The position numbers and the translations under genes were made by a program. A model generated the notes under the pieces. It was not told the origin of the DNA. It did not search any database and saw only the letters and a list, made by a program, of their open reading frames with translations. A stretch of DNA of 64,000 nt from Asticcacaulis sp. SL142. GTDB taxonomy: Bacteria > Pseudomonadota > Alphaproteobacteria > Caulobacterales > Caulobacteraceae. The stretch lies in assembly GCF_026625745.1 (NCBI RefSeq), contig NZ_CP113061.1:1761501-1825500 (forward strand). The letters run 5' to 3'. Below are positions 35,409-44,248 of the stretch, piece after piece. The first letter of the stretch is position 1. Each line of letters starts with the position of its first letter.

Positions 35409-36301
35409 GATCAATCTCATATTGCGGTTGGCCGGAAATATCGGCTTCAAAACTAAACAGGCCACCGGCCAGAGGTTGGGCGGCGATGTCGTCTGCGGAC
35501 AATCCCTTGGCGGCCGTGGTGGCGTACACGGTTTTCAAATCGCGTCCGCCAAAGGCAATCTTGGTGACATTGGAGACGGGGAATTTAACCTTGTGGATCA
35601 GGCGGCCATCGGGGGCATAACAGTTGACACCCCAGCCAAAGAACAGTGCGTTCCAGACATTGCCCGCGCTATCGACCACCGGCCCATCCATATAGCCTTC
35701 GCCATGCGGTGGGGTATGTCCGGCTTCGTCCAGACGCGCAAAGACGCGCTTGCCCGCGATCTCGCCGTCGTCATCCAGATCAAAGGCGTAGATGATCTTT
35801 TTCAGGGTGTCGTTGTGATAGAGGGTTTTGCCGTCCGGGCTGACCGCAGGGCCATTGGTGATGACGTAATCATCATCCATTTTCTTTAAGCCCCGCGCAT
35901 CATAGCGATAGAGCGCGCCGGTCGGATTGGCTTCATTATCGTCCATTGACCCGAACCACAGGCGACCTTTTGAGTCGACAAAGCCGTCATTCAGGCGGTT
36001 GCCCGGCAGGTGAGGTTCAATGTGCGTCAGGAGTGTAAAATCGCCCGTTTTGGGCTCAAACAGATAAAGCCCGCTCTTGCAGCCGACCACCAAAGCCGCC
36101 GCGTTTGCGCGGGGCGATAAAGCCGCACGGTGACGGCGCGGTCCAGGACTGTTTTGAGCCGATGCTGACGTCATAGCGATGGATTTTCGATGACTTGATA
36201 TCGACAAACCAGACGGCGTGGTCTTTGGCCGACCAGATCGGGCCTTCGCCCAAGATGGCCTTCAAGTCCCAGACGCAGGTGACCTCAAAATTACCGCTCA
36301 T
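35401..36301 (-). pseudogene. xylC: Xylonolactonase (SMP-30 family), interrupted by a one-base frameshift
   Basis: SMP-30/gluconolactonase family protein split between two frames. Reading from 36301 gives MSGNFEVTCVWDLKAILGEG and ILGEGPIWSAKDHAVWFVD, running to CGFIAPR. The other frame resumes at ANAAALVVGCKSGLYLFEP, with NRLNDGFVDSKGRLWFGSMD, ITNGPAVSPDGKTLYHNDT and YMDGPVVDSAGNVWNALFFGW. Removing one base from the GGGG run at 36111-36114 joins both into about 299 residues, the normal family size, with the metal ligands Glu, Asn and Asp retained. It may be a sequencing error or a recent mutation. The lactone also opens spontaneously, so loss could be tolerated. Confidence 0.8.
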
Positions 36302-36324
36302 TGCTCCCACCTTGCGTTTTTTTA

Positions 36325-36499
36325 GAACTCCCCCTGTTGCAGGGGGAGCTTGATGGCGATGCCTGCATCGGCATCAAGAGGGGGGAATCCGGCACGGACA
36401 TTACCCCCACCACCACATCTCGCCTTCGGCTCGTGCGGCCTCCTCCCCGGCGCATTTTAGTGCGCTACCGCTGCGCTGCTTGAGCGCAATTGGGGAGGT
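36325..36499. repeat. Modular hairpin repeat, copy R1 (inside the xyl operon)
   Basis: Outer hairpin GAACTCCCCCTGTTGCAGGG...AGCT (from 36325), an inner hairpin with arms TTGATGGCGATGC (36350-36362) and GCATCGGCATCAA (36365-36377), then AGAGGGGG, a CCCCCACCACC block, a CCTCCTCCCC stretch, and a closing GGGGAGGT near 36499. It has the same order of parts as R3 and, inverted, R2, but with an unrelated inner hairpin. It fills most of the gap between xylB and xylC and could affect expression of the genes downstream. Confidence 0.7.
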
Positions 36500-36558
36500 A
36501 TATTTTCTTTCCACCGAAAATGTATTGGCGCACCGCGCCAAACTTTTCGGTGAAATCC

Positions 36559-37308
36559 CTAGCGCCATCCCGCGTCGATCCAGTAGCCATGTCCGGTGCA
36601 CAGCGACGCATCGTCCGACGCCAGAAACAGCGCCAGAGACGCCACATGCTTAGGCTCGATCCGACCCGGCAAGCATTGCGATTCGACGATCTGGCGCTCA
36701 CCTTCGGGGGTGTACCACTTCATCTGGCGCGGGGTTTTGACATTGCCCGGAATGATCGAGGTGACGCGGATATTGTCGGGACCAAGCTCACGCGCCAGCG
36801 CGCGGGTCATGCCCTCGATGCCCGCCTTGGCGGTCTCATAAAGCACCAGATCGGGCAGACCTAAGTGCCAGGAGATCGAGCCAAAATTGATGATCGCGCC
36901 CCCACCCGCAGCCTTCATGCCCGGTGCAATGACGCGCGTCGTCATGGCCAGATGCTTGAGGTTAACAGCGATGTTCTTATCGAAAAATTCCGAGGTCACT
37001 TCCGACAGGGTGTGACGGTCATCGCGGGCGGCATTGTTCAGCAGAATGTTAACCGGCCCATCGGCCAGAACGGCGGCCAGCGCGGCTTCTAAGGCCGGGG
37101 TGTCGGTCAGATCGCACTTATAGAATGTGGGGGCTACCCCCAGCACGCCGGTATCGAGCGTGGCCGATACCTCATCGACCAGATCGATAAAGTGAACGCG
37201 CGCGCCTTGCTGCACAAAGGCCGTCACAAGGCCCGCCCCGATGCCGGAACCGCCGCCCGTGATGAGTACTTTTTTACCTTTAAGGCTTGGATAGATTGCC
37301 GACGACAT
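36559..37308 (-). CDS. xylB: D-xylose 1-dehydrogenase (NAD+, SDR)
   Basis: 249-residue short-chain dehydrogenase converting D-xylose to xylonolactone. It begins MSSAIYPSLKGKKVLITGGG and contains GGGSGIGAGL, INFGSISWHLGL, the YETAK catalytic pair, REGP-like ARELGPDNIRVTSIIPGNVK, and ends CTGHGYWIDAGWR. From memory these stretches are nearly the same as Caulobacter crescentus XylB, making this one of the surest calls in the window. Second gene of the operon, 34 bp after xylX. Confidence 0.95.
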   Translation of the reverse strand: MSSAIYPSLKGKKVLITGGGSGIGAGLVTAFVQQGARVHFIDLVDEVSATLDTGVLGVAPTFYKCDLTDTPALEAALAAVLADGPVNILLNNAARDDRHTLSEVTSEFFDKNIAVNLKHLAMTTRVIAPGMKAAGGGAIINFGSISWHLGLPDLVLYETAKAGIEGMTRALARELGPDNIRVTSIIPGNVKTPRQMKWYTPEGERQIVESQCLPGRIEPKHVASLALFLASDDASLCTGHGYWIDAGWR

Positions 37309-37342
37309 CGGTCCCCATACTTTCTTTAGTTGTATTTATTTT

Positions 37343-38539
37343 TTACGCGACCGCGTCGTGCGGCTGTACTTTTTTGGTATTCAGCAGGCCGCGACCGGCC
37401 AGATTTTGCATCAGGTCAACAATGCCGTAGGCCCACGGTGCCGCGTCTTTCGAGGTCACCACGCGGTTGGTAAGGGTGCCAAGCTTTGGCGACGATACGC
37501 TGACGATATCGCCGACCTTATGGGTGAAACCACGGCCCGGAACGTCACGGTCCTGGGTTGGGGCAAATAGCGTGCCCATCATCAGGATAAAGCCATCGGG
37601 ATATTGATGCTCACTCAGGGTCTGGCGCACCAGTTCCAACGGATCGCGGCTGATCTCAGTCATGCTCGACTTGCCCTTAAGCACATAGCCTTCAGGGCCG
37701 GTGATATCGAGATCAAGCTTGGCCTGACGGACATCGTCAATGCCAAACGTGTCGTCAAACATGCGGATGAACGGCCCAAGGCCGGTCGAAGCGTTATTGT
37801 CCTTGGCCTTACCCAGCAGCAGCGCCGAACGACCTTCAAAGCAGCGCAGATTGACATCGTTGCCGAGCATGGCCCCAACCGGACGGCCCTTGGGATCGAC
37901 CACCAGAACCACTTCGGGTTCGGGGTTGTTCCAGGTCGAATCCGATCGAATACCGACTTCGTCGCCCCAACCGATCGATGACAACACCGGCCCCTTGGTG
38001 AACACTTCGGCGTCCGGGCCAATCGCCACTTCGAGATATTGCGACCACATGCCATCGGCAATCAGGGCATCTTTCAGCTTGGCGGCATCTTGGGACCCCG
38101 GCACGACCGAGCGGATATCGGCCCCGATACGCTCTTTCAGGGCATCACGGATGCCTTGCGCCTTATCGGCATCGCCGCGGGCGCGCTCTTCGATGACGCG
38201 CTCAACCGCCGACACAGCGAAGGTGACCCCGGCTGCCTTGACGCATTGCAGATCAATCGGTGACAGCAGTTTGTCTTTAGATGCCTCACCCGACCATGTG
38301 GTCGTGAAGTTAAAGCCTTCGAGGTCACCGAGCAGTTTCCCGCCGCTGGGCGCACCCTTTTCAGGCCACACCGCCATCAGTTGCGCCACGGTCGGCGCCA
38401 CCGGCGTCATGTCATAAACCTTACCACCGCGCACCATAACCGGCGTCGGGCCTTCCGGCAGAAGGATGCGTCCGATCAGGGTTGCGTCGCGCCAGTCCTG
38501 CGGAAGGGCGCTGATCAGGCTGTGGTCGGCATTTGGCAT
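37343..38539 (-). CDS. xylX: 2-keto-3-deoxy-D-xylonate dehydratase (FAH family)
   Basis: 398-residue fumarylacetoacetate-hydrolase-fold protein of the long pentonate type. It has TFAVSAVERVIEERARGD (acidic/metal region), SWNNPEPEVVLV with the metal-binding Glu pair, GNDVNLRCFEGRSALLLGKAK and LMMGTLFAPTQDRD. It should convert 2-keto-3-deoxy-xylonate to 2-oxoglutarate semialdehyde. The start at 38539 is chosen over 38602 because family sequence begins there. First structural gene after the xylR-like gene, with an operator 124-139 bp upstream. The length and neighbours argue against the shorter hydrolase of the fucose pathway. Confidence 0.9.
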   Translation of the reverse strand: MPNADHSLISALPQDWRDATLIGRILLPEGPTPVMVRGGKVYDMTPVAPTVAQLMAVWPEKGAPSGGKLLGDLEGFNFTTTWSGEASKDKLLSPIDLQCVKAAGVTFAVSAVERVIEERARGDADKAQGIRDALKERIGADIRSVVPGSQDAAKLKDALIADGMWSQYLEVAIGPDAEVFTKGPVLSSIGWGDEVGIRSDSTWNNPEPEVVLVVDPKGRPVGAMLGNDVNLRCFEGRSALLLGKAKDNNASTGLGPFIRMFDDTFGIDDVRQAKLDLDITGPEGYVLKGKSSMTEISRDPLELVRQTLSEHQYPDGFILMMGTLFAPTQDRDVPGRGFTHKVGDIVSVSSPKLGTLTNRVVTSKDAAPWAYGIVDLMQNLAGRGLLNTKKVQPHDAVA

Positions 38540-38662
38540 GGCCTTGTTTTTCCTCAATTTTTCTTGTGCGCATTTGGGCAAAACGCACACACTCAACGTC
38601 ATGGCGGATCTGGCATTTTTGCCAAAACCGTCAAAATTGAACGCGCCGTTAGCTTTTACGCC

Positions 38663-38678
38663 ATGATAGCGCTACCAT
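38663..38678. promoter_or_regulatory. LacI-type (XylR-like) operator upstream of xylX
   Basis: ATGATAGCGCTACCAT. It is very close to the recalled operator core of the Caulobacter xylX promoter (GTTAGCGCTACCA). It lies between the xylR stop codon and the xylX start. The same 235-bp gap holds a second small inverted repeat, TGGCATTTTTGCCA at 38611-38624, of unknown role. Confidence 0.8.
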
Positions 38679-38774
38679 TTGCGCTGCCGACAGGCTCATG
38701 TCAAGCCAAAACACTCATATCGCAGTGCGAATTTTGGGGCCATCCCCATCAGATTTTACATGACGTATAAAAAC

Positions 38775-39827
38775 TCAGGTATCACTTACCGCAGCCGACG
38801 ATTGGCGCTCAATCAGGGAGAAATCCCGGATTTCACGGATCGGCGTATAGGACACGCCGGTACGCTTGGCCCGGATCTGATCCAGCAACAGTTTAAGCGC
38901 CAAAGCCGACATGTCCGAGATCGGCTGACGCACCGTCGTCAGTTCCGGCCAGACCATGGTCGCCATGGCCGTGTCATCGAATCCCACGATCGAGACCTGC
39001 GACGGAACGTCCAGACCCAGCCGATGGGCGGTCGCCACGGCCCCTGCGGCCATATCATCGTTGGAGGCGAAAATCGCCGTTGGCCGTTCCTCACGCCCCA
39101 GCAGGGTTTCGGCGGCATCAAAGCCGGAGCGATAGGTGAAATAACCCTGCACCACATCCGAATCGTCAACCTCAAGCCCGGCCTTGGCCATGGCCGCCAC
39201 AAAGCCGTCATAGCGAAGCTGGCTGCCGTAGTTATTCGGGTGCCCCTTGATGAAGCCGATCCGGCGGTGCCCCAGCGCGATCAGGCGCTTAGTCATCGAA
39301 TAGGCGGCCTTATAGTCGTCAATACTGACCGAGGTTATATCCGGTGAGGGCCGCGCCGTCGCCACGCCCACAAACGGGATATTGAGATCCTTAAGCGCCT
39401 TGGCCACGCGCGTTGAATCCGACAGGGGTGCGGGCAAGACAACTCCGTCTGTGCCGGTGGATTTCAACTTCTCAATCGCCGACGCCGCCCCTTCGGGGCC
39501 GTCACAGCTTTCAATAGTCAACTGGCAACCGCTCTGGGCGCTTTGCTCAAGGATGCCTAACAAAAACTCGCTGAGATAGGCTGAGGACGGGTTGGAATAC
39601 AAAAGCGCCACCCGCGCCACATCCTGCGTCGCCAGACTGCGCGCCGCCATATTCGGCGAATAGTTGAGCGCCTCAACCGAGGCCAGTACCTTTTGACGGG
39701 TTTCCTCACGCACATTTTTTTCGCCATTGATGACCCGCGACACGGTCATGGGCGATACGCCCACATGACGCGCCACATCATGAATAGTCACTATATTGCC
39801 GCCGCGACGCCCGACTTTTCTCGCCAA
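38775..39827 (-). CDS. xylR: LacI family repressor, XylR-like
   Basis: 350-residue LacI-type repressor. The N-terminal helix-turn-helix and hinge are IHDVARHVGVSPMTVSRVIN and LNYSPNMAARSLAT (about 13-67), followed by a periplasmic-binding-protein-like sensor domain with GHRRIGFIKGHP and PTAIFASNDDMAAGAV. It appears to start with TTG at 39827, seven bases after AGGGGA. It is encoded directly upstream of xylX, as a local repressor would be, and is the best candidate to bind the AGCGCT palindromes in the window. Its inducer is probably D-xylose. Confidence 0.88.
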   Translation of the reverse strand: MARKVGRRGGNIVTIHDVARHVGVSPMTVSRVINGEKNVREETRQKVLASVEALNYSPNMAARSLATQDVARVALLYSNPSSAYLSEFLLGILEQSAQSGCQLTIESCDGPEGAASAIEKLKSTGTDGVVLPAPLSDSTRVAKALKDLNIPFVGVATARPSPDITSVSIDDYKAAYSMTKRLIALGHRRIGFIKGHPNNYGSQLRYDGFVAAMAKAGLEVDDSDVVQGYFTYRSGFDAAETLLGREERPTAIFASNDDMAAGAVATAHRLGLDVPSQVSIVGFDDTAMATMVWPELTTVRQPISDMSALALKLLLDQIRAKRTGVSYTPIREIRDFSLIERQSSAAVSDT

Positions 39828-39980
39828 GTTGTTCCCCTAGCTTATTCATTTTATTACCACTCGCTTTCCCCGGCGATGATAATGAAAATGATATGTAATC
39901 AACCAGCTATAGCCATAATCCGCTTTGGCGCTCAAAGCAAACGGCGCGATTTTCACATGTAAAATCTTTTCCACCTTGCC

Positions 39981-40058
39981 AATTTTGCGTTTTTGCGCTT
40001 AATTTATCCTACAAATATCAAAGGCTTGTTCGGCACGCATCTTCGCAAACGCAAAATT
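39981..40058. promoter_or_regulatory. Long-range inverted repeat in the xylR-GH74 divergent gap
   Basis: AATTTTGCGTTT (39981-39992) and AAACGCAAAATT (40047-40058) are exact reverse complements 54 bp apart, in an AT-rich stretch before the GH74 gene. They may be two half-operators for a looping regulator or a chance pairing. The AGCGCT palindrome is missing from this 284-bp gap. Confidence 0.35.
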
Positions 40059-40111
40059 AAGTTTGCACCGTCTCCGAAAAGACAGGCCCAAAAATATAAC
40101 GGGAAGCAACT

Positions 40112-42301
40112 ATGGTACGGGAAGGTTTAATTGCGGCTGGGGTCTCGGCCGCCATGTTAGCGCTCACATCAATCAGCCTGGCGCAAACCCCAGCGCCCGC
40201 CCCTAAACCGGCCACGGCACCGGTCTATGCCTGGCAAAATGTCGAAATCCTGGGCGGTGGCTTTGTACCGGGCGTGGTGTTTCATCCGACCGAAAAGGGC
40301 CTGGTCTATGCCCGCACTGACATTGGCGGGGCCTATCGCTTTGATCCCGTAGCTGGCCGTTGGGTCCAGATGCTCGATTTTCTGGGCAAGGCCGATTCGC
40401 AGCTTTATGGTGTGCTCTCGATCGGTCTCGATCCCCAAAAACCTGATCGCGTTTATCTGGCCGCCGGTGAATATCTCGGCGGCAATGCCCGTAAAGGCGC
40501 GATCCTGATTTCCAAGGATCGCGGCAAGACCTTCACCAAGACCGAACTGCCGTTCTGGCTGGGCGGCAATGCCGATGGCCGCTCTACCGGTGAGCGCCTT
40601 GTGGTCGATCCGAAAAACCCGCAAACCCTGTGGCTGGGCACCAGCCGCGACGGCCTGTGGCGCAGCGAGGATGCAGGTCTGACGTGGACAAAGACTGCCC
40701 TGCCCGCCGACCATATCCTGTGGGCACTACCGGACGGTAAAGGCAGTCTCTATGCCGGTGCGGAGGCCAGGGACGGCAAAAGCCTTTATGTCTCAAAGGA
40801 CGGCGGCACCTCATGGGCGGCGGTTTCGGGCACACCCAAGGGCCTGATGCCCCACCACGCGGAATTCGATGCGGGCGGCAAGTTGTTCCTGACGTTTTCG
40901 GATAGTGTCGGCCCCAACGGCGTCAAGGACGGCGCGGTCAAGACCTATGATCCGACTACCGGCAAATGGGACGACATCACCCCGCTTAAGCCCACAGCGG
41001 AAACCTTCGGCTATGCGGGCCTGTCGCTGGACAGGCAAAAACCCGGCACGCTGGTGGTCTCGACCCTTAACCGCTGGGGTTCAGGCGATGAGATTTTCCG
41101 CTCGACCAATGGCGGCAAATCGTGGACGCCGCTCAGCAAAAAATCGACATTCGACACATCCCAAGCCCCATGGTTACTGCCCTATGCGGGCGGCAGCCAT
41201 GACCACCTCGGCCACTGGATCGGCGATATCGATATCGATCCGTTTGATTCCAGCCGGGTGTTCTACGTCACTGGCTATGGCCTGTGGGAAAACCGCGAAT
41301 TGGCCAGCTTTGATACCGGTTCAAAGCTCAACTGGCGCTTTACCAATCAGGGACTGGAAGAAACCGCCGTTCTGGAACTGGTCTCGCCACCGGTGGGCGC
41401 ACCCGTGTTTTCGGCGCTGGGCGATATCGGCGGGTTCCGCCATGACGACCTGACCTCGGCCCAGAATTCGACCTATTTCCATCCCAATGGCGTCCACACG
41501 CGCGGCATGGATTTCGCCGAGGCCAAGCCCAGCCTGATCGTGCGCACCTCCGACCGGCCGCCGTTTGGCTATTATTCCGAAGATGGCGGAAAGACCTGGA
41601 CCGGCTTTGCGTCACGCCCCCCCACCGTCACCGGCACTGATTACCAGACTATGGGCATTGGGGTATCGGCAGACGGCGCGTCGTGGGTGTGGATGCCCGC
41701 CAAGTCTGAGCCCTATGTGTCTACCGACAAAGGCCAGACCTGGGTCAAATCGACGGGCGCACCGGTCAACAGTGAAAGCCATATCTTCCCGATTGCCGAC
41801 CGGGTGAACCCTAAGAAATTCTACCTTTATGATAACCGCAAAAAGACGGTCTATGCCTCCGAAGACGATGGGTTGACGTTCAAGGTCGCCACAATGAGCG
41901 CCGTCGATTGGGGCGGACGGATGAGGGCCGCTCCCGGCCATGAGGGCCATCTTTGGGTCGGCGGCTGGAACGCGCTTAATGTCTCCGATGACGGCGGCAA
42001 GACCTTTTCCACTCTGCCCGGTTTTCAGGAAGCCTGGTCGGTAGCCTTTGGCAAATCGGCTCCGGGTGAAACCTATCCGGCCCTGTTTGTGTGGGGTAAG
42101 CTTAATGACCGCGAAGGGCTTTATTTCTCATCCGATCTGGGGGCACGCTGGGTCAGGCTGACCACGCCGTCAAAGCAGTTCGGCTCGATCCGCGGCGTCA
42201 TGGCGGGCGACCCCAAGGTGTTTGGCCGACTCTATATCGGCACGGATGGTAGGGGTGTATTGTATGGTGATTTCAAACTGCCGGAAGCGGCCAATAAATA
42301 G
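40112..42301 (+). CDS. GH74 endo-xyloglucanase
   Basis: 729-residue secreted enzyme. The signal peptide ends near SISLAQT, followed by tandem seven-bladed propellers. At least eight Asp-box turns are visible, such as SKDRGKTF, SEDAGLTW, STNGGKSW, SEDGGKTW and SDDGGKTF. The GH74 catalytic Asp is in ARTDIGGAYRFD (about residue 70) and the second in GDIDIDPFDSSRV (about 371). It hydrolyses the beta-1,4-glucan backbone of xyloglucan. It heads an operon with the esterase (9-bp gap) and fucosidase genes. No carbohydrate-binding module is present. Confidence 0.92.
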   Translation: MVREGLIAAGVSAAMLALTSISLAQTPAPAPKPATAPVYAWQNVEILGGGFVPGVVFHPTEKGLVYARTDIGGAYRFDPVAGRWVQMLDFLGKADSQLYGVLSIGLDPQKPDRVYLAAGEYLGGNARKGAILISKDRGKTFTKTELPFWLGGNADGRSTGERLVVDPKNPQTLWLGTSRDGLWRSEDAGLTWTKTALPADHILWALPDGKGSLYAGAEARDGKSLYVSKDGGTSWAAVSGTPKGLMPHHAEFDAGGKLFLTFSDSVGPNGVKDGAVKTYDPTTGKWDDITPLKPTAETFGYAGLSLDRQKPGTLVVSTLNRWGSGDEIFRSTNGGKSWTPLSKKSTFDTSQAPWLLPYAGGSHDHLGHWIGDIDIDPFDSSRVFYVTGYGLWENRELASFDTGSKLNWRFTNQGLEETAVLELVSPPVGAPVFSALGDIGGFRHDDLTSAQNSTYFHPNGVHTRGMDFAEAKPSLIVRTSDRPPFGYYSEDGGKTWTGFASRPPTVTGTDYQTMGIGVSADGASWVWMPAKSEPYVSTDKGQTWVKSTGAPVNSESHIFPIADRVNPKKFYLYDNRKKTVYASEDDGLTFKVATMSAVDWGGRMRAAPGHEGHLWVGGWNALNVSDDGGKTFSTLPGFQEAWSVAFGKSAPGETYPALFVWGKLNDREGLYFSSDLGARWVRLTTPSKQFGSIRGVMAGDPKVFGRLYIGTDGRGVLYGDFKLPEAANK

Positions 42302-42310
42302 GGGGATATC

Positions 42311-44248
42311 ATGCGGGCTTTATTGATGGCCATTGCGACCTTGAGTGTAGCGGCTCCGGCAGAGGCGCAGGTCGCTTTTGACCATATCTTCAACGACCAT
42401 GCCGTTTTGCAACGGGACACGCCGGTTAAGGTTTGGGGCCGAGCGGCTGCGAACGCGCCGGTCACGGTTGAACTGGCAGGCGCGTCGGTACCTGTAACCG
42501 CCGACGCCAAGGGTGAGTGGGCGGTGACCCTGCCCGCCACCAAGGCCGGTGGGCCATACACCCTTAAGGCCACCAGCGGTTCTGCGACCACAACCCTGAA
42601 CGATGTCGTCATGGGCGATGTCTGGCTGTGTTCGGGCCAATCGAACATGGAATTTCAGACCAAATACGCCACCAATGCCTATAACGAGATCCAGAACTCG
42701 GCCAATCCTGATATTCGCTTTGTGACGGTCGATCGGAATGCACAACCAAACCCGCTGGACACCTTGCCCAAGCGCCTTGAGTGGCGCGCAGTCGGGCCGG
42801 AGACAACCGGCGATACCTCGGCGGTGTGCTATTACATGGCCAAGGCACTGCAAAAAACCCAAAACGCCCCCATCGGCATGATCCATTCGTCATGGGGCGG
42901 TACCACCATTCAGTCGTGGATGTCCGAGCCTGCCCTGCGCGATCTGAAAACCTATGATCAGGGCCTTGAGACCTTGAAAACCTACAGCCGCGATCAGGCT
43001 CGCGCTAAAACCGAGTGGCAGGCGGTCATGCTCGACTGGTGGCAGGCCAATGAACCTGACGCCAAGCTTAAGGCGACCTGGGCAACGCGCGATTTCGACG
43101 ACCGCGACTGGGACACAATCACCGCCAATGGCTTCTGGGAAAGTGCAGGCAAGCCGGAGCTAACCTATTTCGACGGGGTGATCTGGTACCGCGGCTCGGT
43201 CACGCTGACAGCCGCACAGGCAAAACAGGCCGCCACGATTGAACTCGGCCCCGTAGATGACGGCGACACCACCTTTGTCAACGGCAAGGTCGTCGGGGCG
43301 ACCGAAAGCTGGAACGCGCCGCGCACCTACGCCATCCCCAAGGGGACGCTTAAGGCCGGTAAAAACGTCATTGCCGTCCGCGCCTATGATTCCGGCGGGG
43401 GCGGAGGATTGTGGGGCAAGCCCCAAGACCGGCGCATCGCCTTTGCGGACGGATCGAGCATCACCCTGCCCGCCCAGTGGAAATATAAGGTCTCGGCCCC
43501 GCTGTCGGCGCTTAAAAATTCACCCACGACACCGTGGCTTGCGAACAGCGGCCTGACCAACCTTTATAATGGTATGATCGCCCCAATTGCGCCTTACACC
43601 CTCAAAGGGGCAGCGTGGTATCAGGGCGAGGCCAATGTCTCACAGGCTGCCGAATATGCCCGCCTGCTGCCCGCAATGATTAAGGATTGGCGCAGAGCAT
43701 TCGATGCCCCTGACCTGCCGTTTCTGGTCGTGCAACTGGCCAATTTCGGGCCAGTGGCCAAGTTGCCAGTACAATCGGCATGGGCCGAACTGCGCGAAGC
43801 CCAGCGTCAAACCGTTAATAATGATTCGAAAACCGGACTGGCCGTCACCATAGATATTGGTGACCGCGTCGATATCCACCCGACCCAAAAAAACGTGGTG
43901 GGGCAGCGTCTGGCACTGGCGGCGCGCAAAGTCGCCTATGGTGAGGCTGTCGTCTCCGGTGGCCCGCAGCCGGTGACCGTCGTGCGCAGCGGCACCGATA
44001 TCGTCATCACCTTTGATGCCGCACTCAGAGCCTATTCCTCGGCTCAGGCCATCGGGTTTGAAGTGTGTGATGCGGCCAAAACCTGCCGGTTCACGGCCAC
44101 CGATGTGTCGGGCATGACCGTCACGCTCAAAGCCGCCAATACACCGCAGGCCAAATTCGTGCGCTATGCCTGGGCCGACGCACCCTATGTTAATCTCTAT
44201 TCCGACCAGGATCTGCCCGCTATTCCGTTTGAAGAGGCCATTCCATGA
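42311..44248 (+). CDS. Sialate-O-acetylesterase-like carbohydrate esterase
   Basis: 645-residue SGNH-type esterase. Signal peptide (cleavage near PAEAQ), an N-terminal beta domain, then the nucleophile block WLCSGQSNMEFQ, IHSSWGGTTIQSWM, an inserted galactose-binding-like jelly roll (about 245-385, with WYRGSVTLTAAQ), WYQGEANVS, and the catalytic Asp-His in DRVDIHPTQKNVVG. Nothing points to sialic acid here. Removal of acetyl groups from acetylated xyloglucan side chains fits the neighbours. The stop codon overlaps the fucosidase ATG by 4 bp. Confidence 0.87.
   Translation: MRALLMAIATLSVAAPAEAQVAFDHIFNDHAVLQRDTPVKVWGRAAANAPVTVELAGASVPVTADAKGEWAVTLPATKAGGPYTLKATSGSATTTLNDVVMGDVWLCSGQSNMEFQTKYATNAYNEIQNSANPDIRFVTVDRNAQPNPLDTLPKRLEWRAVGPETTGDTSAVCYYMAKALQKTQNAPIGMIHSSWGGTTIQSWMSEPALRDLKTYDQGLETLKTYSRDQARAKTEWQAVMLDWWQANEPDAKLKATWATRDFDDRDWDTITANGFWESAGKPELTYFDGVIWYRGSVTLTAAQAKQAATIELGPVDDGDTTFVNGKVVGATESWNAPRTYAIPKGTLKAGKNVIAVRAYDSGGGGGLWGKPQDRRIAFADGSSITLPAQWKYKVSAPLSALKNSPTTPWLANSGLTNLYNGMIAPIAPYTLKGAAWYQGEANVSQAAEYARLLPAMIKDWRRAFDAPDLPFLVVQLANFGPVAKLPVQSAWAELREAQRQTVNNDSKTGLAVTIDIGDRVDIHPTQKNVVGQRLALAARKVAYGEAVVSGGPQPVTVVRSGTDIVITFDAALRAYSSAQAIGFEVCDAAKTCRFTATDVSGMTVTLKAANTPQAKFVRYAWADAPYVNLYSDQDLPAIPFEEAIP

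Noticed and set aside
36325-36499. CRISPR-like or attachment-site interpretation of the GC-rich repeats
   Set aside because: No regular spacer array and no cas, integrase or phage gene; the copies are single, far apart and hairpin-forming.
37343-38539. FAH-family gene as the missing 2,4-diketo-3-deoxy-fuconate hydrolase of the fucose pathway
   Set aside because: Its length (398 aa), its place next to xylB and the xylR-like gene, and the operator upstream fit XylX; the fucose hydrolase is normally about 285 aa.
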